Assembly (NCBI GenBank): GCA_964458325.1
Contig: CAYWIM010000129.1
Coordinates: forward strand, 1-8,494
DNA from: JAGMXM01 sp964458325
GTDB taxonomy: Bacteria; Verrucomicrobiota; Verrucomicrobiia; Limisphaerales; UBA1319
DNA length: 8,494 nucleotides
Direction: 5' to 3'
Below the pieces are notes generated by a model. The model was given only the letters and a program-made list of their open reading frames with translations. It made no database searches and was not told where the DNA came from. Both the position numbers and the translations under genes were made by a program. Below, one piece after another: positions 7,265 through 8,494 of this stretch (position 1 is the first letter of the stretch; each line of letters starts with the position of its first letter).

Positions 7265-8101
7265 ATGAAAAGGATTCGCAGGTGGCACGGGCGGTGGCTG
7301 CTGATCGCGGTGGTGCTGAGCCTGTCGGTCGGCGGCAGCGGCCAGTGGGCCGATCGACGCCCGCAATCCTTCCACCCGGCCATCGCCTTGCCTCATGGGC
7401 CATCTCCGGGGGATGCCGGCGCTTTGGGATCGATGGGGTGGGTCGGCGATGGGCGGGCGAATGGGGTGGAGCCCGGCGCCGGTTTATGGCCCGAGGCGGG
7501 CGCGGATGGGCAGTATCGGGTGATCGACGCCAGCCGGTACGACAGGGAGCTCCAGCGCGCGCATGAGCTGATCCTGTGCCAGGGGCATCGGGTCCTCTGG
7601 CGGTTTGGGGAGCAGTTGCGGGAGGAGGCGCTCGATTCGATCCGCTGGAGCGCAGCGGGCGGAGTATTGGGGAGCACGATCGGAACCGCGCTGAAAAGTG
7701 CTCGTCAGCTTTTCCGACATACGCATAATGCGCGTGATGCCGCAAAGAGGGCGACCGCGCAGCACGTCTTTTGGTCCGGTGGACGCGCCGCTGAAGATGC
7801 AGCCCGGGCATTTGCAGGCGCCCACAACGGGGTTGTCATCGGCGATACTGCCGCTGGTCGTGCGCTCGCTCAAGCAACGCAGGGAGTTCCGTGGTCGCAA
7901 GCCAGACCTCAATGGCTTTCGCTATCTGAGGACTTCGCGCGAAACGCATCCGGAGAAGTGAACGTGTTCCAGAACTCAAGAGGACTGTCGGTGGATAGCA
8001 TCTGGCGGAACGAATACAAAATCCTCAGGCAGAATCCGAACGTCACAACAATCAACTACCATGTCGTGATGCCGGACGGCTCAGTCGTTCGCCTTCCATA
8101 G
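7265..8101 (+). CDS. Short secreted toxin with ADP-ribosyl cyclase-like C-terminal domain
   Basis: This 278-residue protein is predicted to be an exported antibacterial toxin acting on NAD(P)+. Residues 1-26 are a Sec signal peptide (MKRIRRWHGR, then a hydrophobic core). Residues 30-85 are Gly/Pro-rich and low in order. About 86-160 is a helical linker with the glycine-rich helix AAGGVLGSTIGTAL (130-143). The toxin domain is about 165-278. Compared from memory with human CD38, it has W170-S, then D194-T-x2-G, then W217-x3-S221-x2-F224-A225-x2-A228-x3-V232-x-V234-x2-N237, ungapped against CD38 W189-N209, then E250 near catalytic E226. CD38's E146 is G193 here. There is no RHS, filamentous or other delivery region. 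The immunity gene follows 2 bases after the stop. The fold call is inference (about 0.6); a toxin role is firmer because of the neighbour. Confidence 0.8.
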   Translation: MKRIRRWHGRWLLIAVVLSLSVGGSGQWADRRPQSFHPAIALPHGPSPGDAGALGSMGWVGDGRANGVEPGAGLWPEAGADGQYRVIDASRYDRELQRAHELILCQGHRVLWRFGEQLREEALDSIRWSAAGGVLGSTIGTALKSARQLFRHTHNARDAAKRATAQHVFWSGGRAAEDAARAFAGAHNGVVIGDTAAGRALAQATQGVPWSQARPQWLSLSEDFARNASGEVNVFQNSRGLSVDSIWRNEYKILRQNPNVTTINYHVVMPDGSVVRLP

Positions 8102-8103
8102 CC

Positions 8104-8385
8104 ATGTTCACAACATCGCGCCCAAATCTGTGCGAAAGCTCAGAGGGCTTCTCGGTAGAAGTCCTTGGGAGAAGCGGTCTCTGCTACCGCGAAGGAAAGA
8201 GGAAAATGTTCGTCGACTCGGAAATCGTGACCGGGCCGGCGGGAGTGGCTGTCTACCGCAACACCATCGTGCAGTGGGATGCGCCACACGAAGCTGACAT
8301 TGTCAGCGATGCTGACCGCGAACGAATCCTGAACAACATTCGCGAAGCCTTCCGCTTCCAGGGATTTGAAATCCAAGTCATCTGA
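8104..8385 (+). CDS. Imm74-like immunity protein
   Basis: This 93-residue protein most likely binds and neutralises the toxin encoded just upstream. It lacks a signal peptide and membrane segment, so it should act in the cytoplasm. I recognise the general pattern of Pfam immunity family Imm74: GFSVEVLGRSGLCY at 15-28, MFVDSE at 35-40, the GPAGVAVY segment at 44-51, a W58-D-A-P turn and the end RERILNNIR...AFRFQGFEIQVI (72-93). The length is usual for this family. The start is the first in-frame ATG, 2 bases after the toxin TAG. No Shine-Dalgarno is visible, so translation is probably coupled to the toxin, giving matched amounts. It could be another small immunity family, but position and pattern both support the role. 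Confidence 0.82.
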   Translation: MFTTSRPNLCESSEGFSVEVLGRSGLCYREGKRKMFVDSEIVTGPAGVAVYRNTIVQWDAPHEADIVSDADRERILNNIREAFRFQGFEIQVI

Positions 8386-8404
8386 CCCGGCCGACTGTCC
8401 GGCA

Positions 8405-8428
8405 AGTCAATGGGGTCAACCATTGACT
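8405..8428. repeat. Perfect 9-bp inverted repeat after the immunity gene
   Basis: AGTCAATGG (8405-8413) pairs perfectly with CCATTGACT (8420-8428) across the 6-base spacer GGTCAA. It lies 20 bases after the immunity stop. No T-tract follows, so it is a poor intrinsic terminator. A second weak hairpin, GCCG/CGGC (8390-8403), is just before it. The arm plus spacer reads TCAATGGGGTCAA, similar to hairpins I associate with REP elements and their tyrosine transposases, but no transposase is in view. The rest of 8386-8494 holds nothing I can identify. Confidence 0.55.
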
Positions 8429-8494
8429 ATCGATATTGTCGCCTTCAGCCGGCCAGCGAACTGCACCCGTTGCGCATCTTCCTCCGCCCGGCGC

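Noticed and set aside
6942..8494. Attachment-site duplication of the tRNA-Val 3' end
   Set aside because: I looked for a second copy of the T-arm/acceptor sequence downstream and found none inside the window.
1..8494. CRISPR array, insertion sequence or transposase gene
   Set aside because: There are no regularly spaced direct repeats and no reading frame with transposase or Cas motifs.

Overview
The window is GC-rich (about 65-75% in most 60-base lines I counted) and looks like a chromosomal fragment from Verrucomicrobiota, possibly a Pedosphaera/Opitutae-type lineage. I infer this from the combination of a PEP-CTERM exosortase substrate with a 'TKYLNF' discoidin-like domain, a very large secreted glycoside hydrolase ending in a 'RFYRV' tail, and the overall codon style. 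No rRNA or lineage marker is present, so the assignment is inference.

Layout, left to right. 1-145: edge sequence with at most a fragment of a minus-strand gene. 146-811 (+): a small secreted PEP-CTERM protein, closed by a strong hairpin/T-tract terminator (836-866). 923-5275 (-): a 1450-residue secreted GH2 family glycoside hydrolase with both catalytic glutamates, followed by two glutamine-amidotransferase-like modules and two CBM60-like carbohydrate-binding modules; one binding module appears nested inside the second amidotransferase-like module. 5281-6837 (-): complete purH (purine biosynthesis), which ends 5 bases before the GH2 start, so the two are probably co-transcribed. 6942-7016 (+): tRNA-Val(GAC) with encoded CCA, divergent from purH. 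7265-8101 (+) and 8104-8385 (+): a compact toxin-immunity pair. 8386-8494: no gene, but a perfect 9-bp inverted repeat.

The most interesting unit is the toxin-immunity pair beside the tRNA. The toxin is a short Sec-signal protein whose last ~115 residues match, from memory, the spacing of the ADP-ribosyl cyclase (CD38) fold: the W-S, D-T-x2-G, W-x3-S-x2-F-A and late Glu elements are all in order. A predicted Imm74-family immunity gene follows after a 2-base gap. The inferred job is NAD(P)+ consumption in a competitor's cytoplasm, with the immunity protein guarding the producer. GC content falls toward the toxin tip and immunity gene, and the hexamer CTCGAG, frequent to the left, is absent here, which fits a mobile toxin/immunity cassette at a tRNA locus.

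The left part fits a polysaccharide-using, surface-decorated bacterium: a carbohydrate-binding hydrolase and an exosortase-sorted surface protein lie convergently, although the hydrolase is tied transcriptionally to a housekeeping gene.
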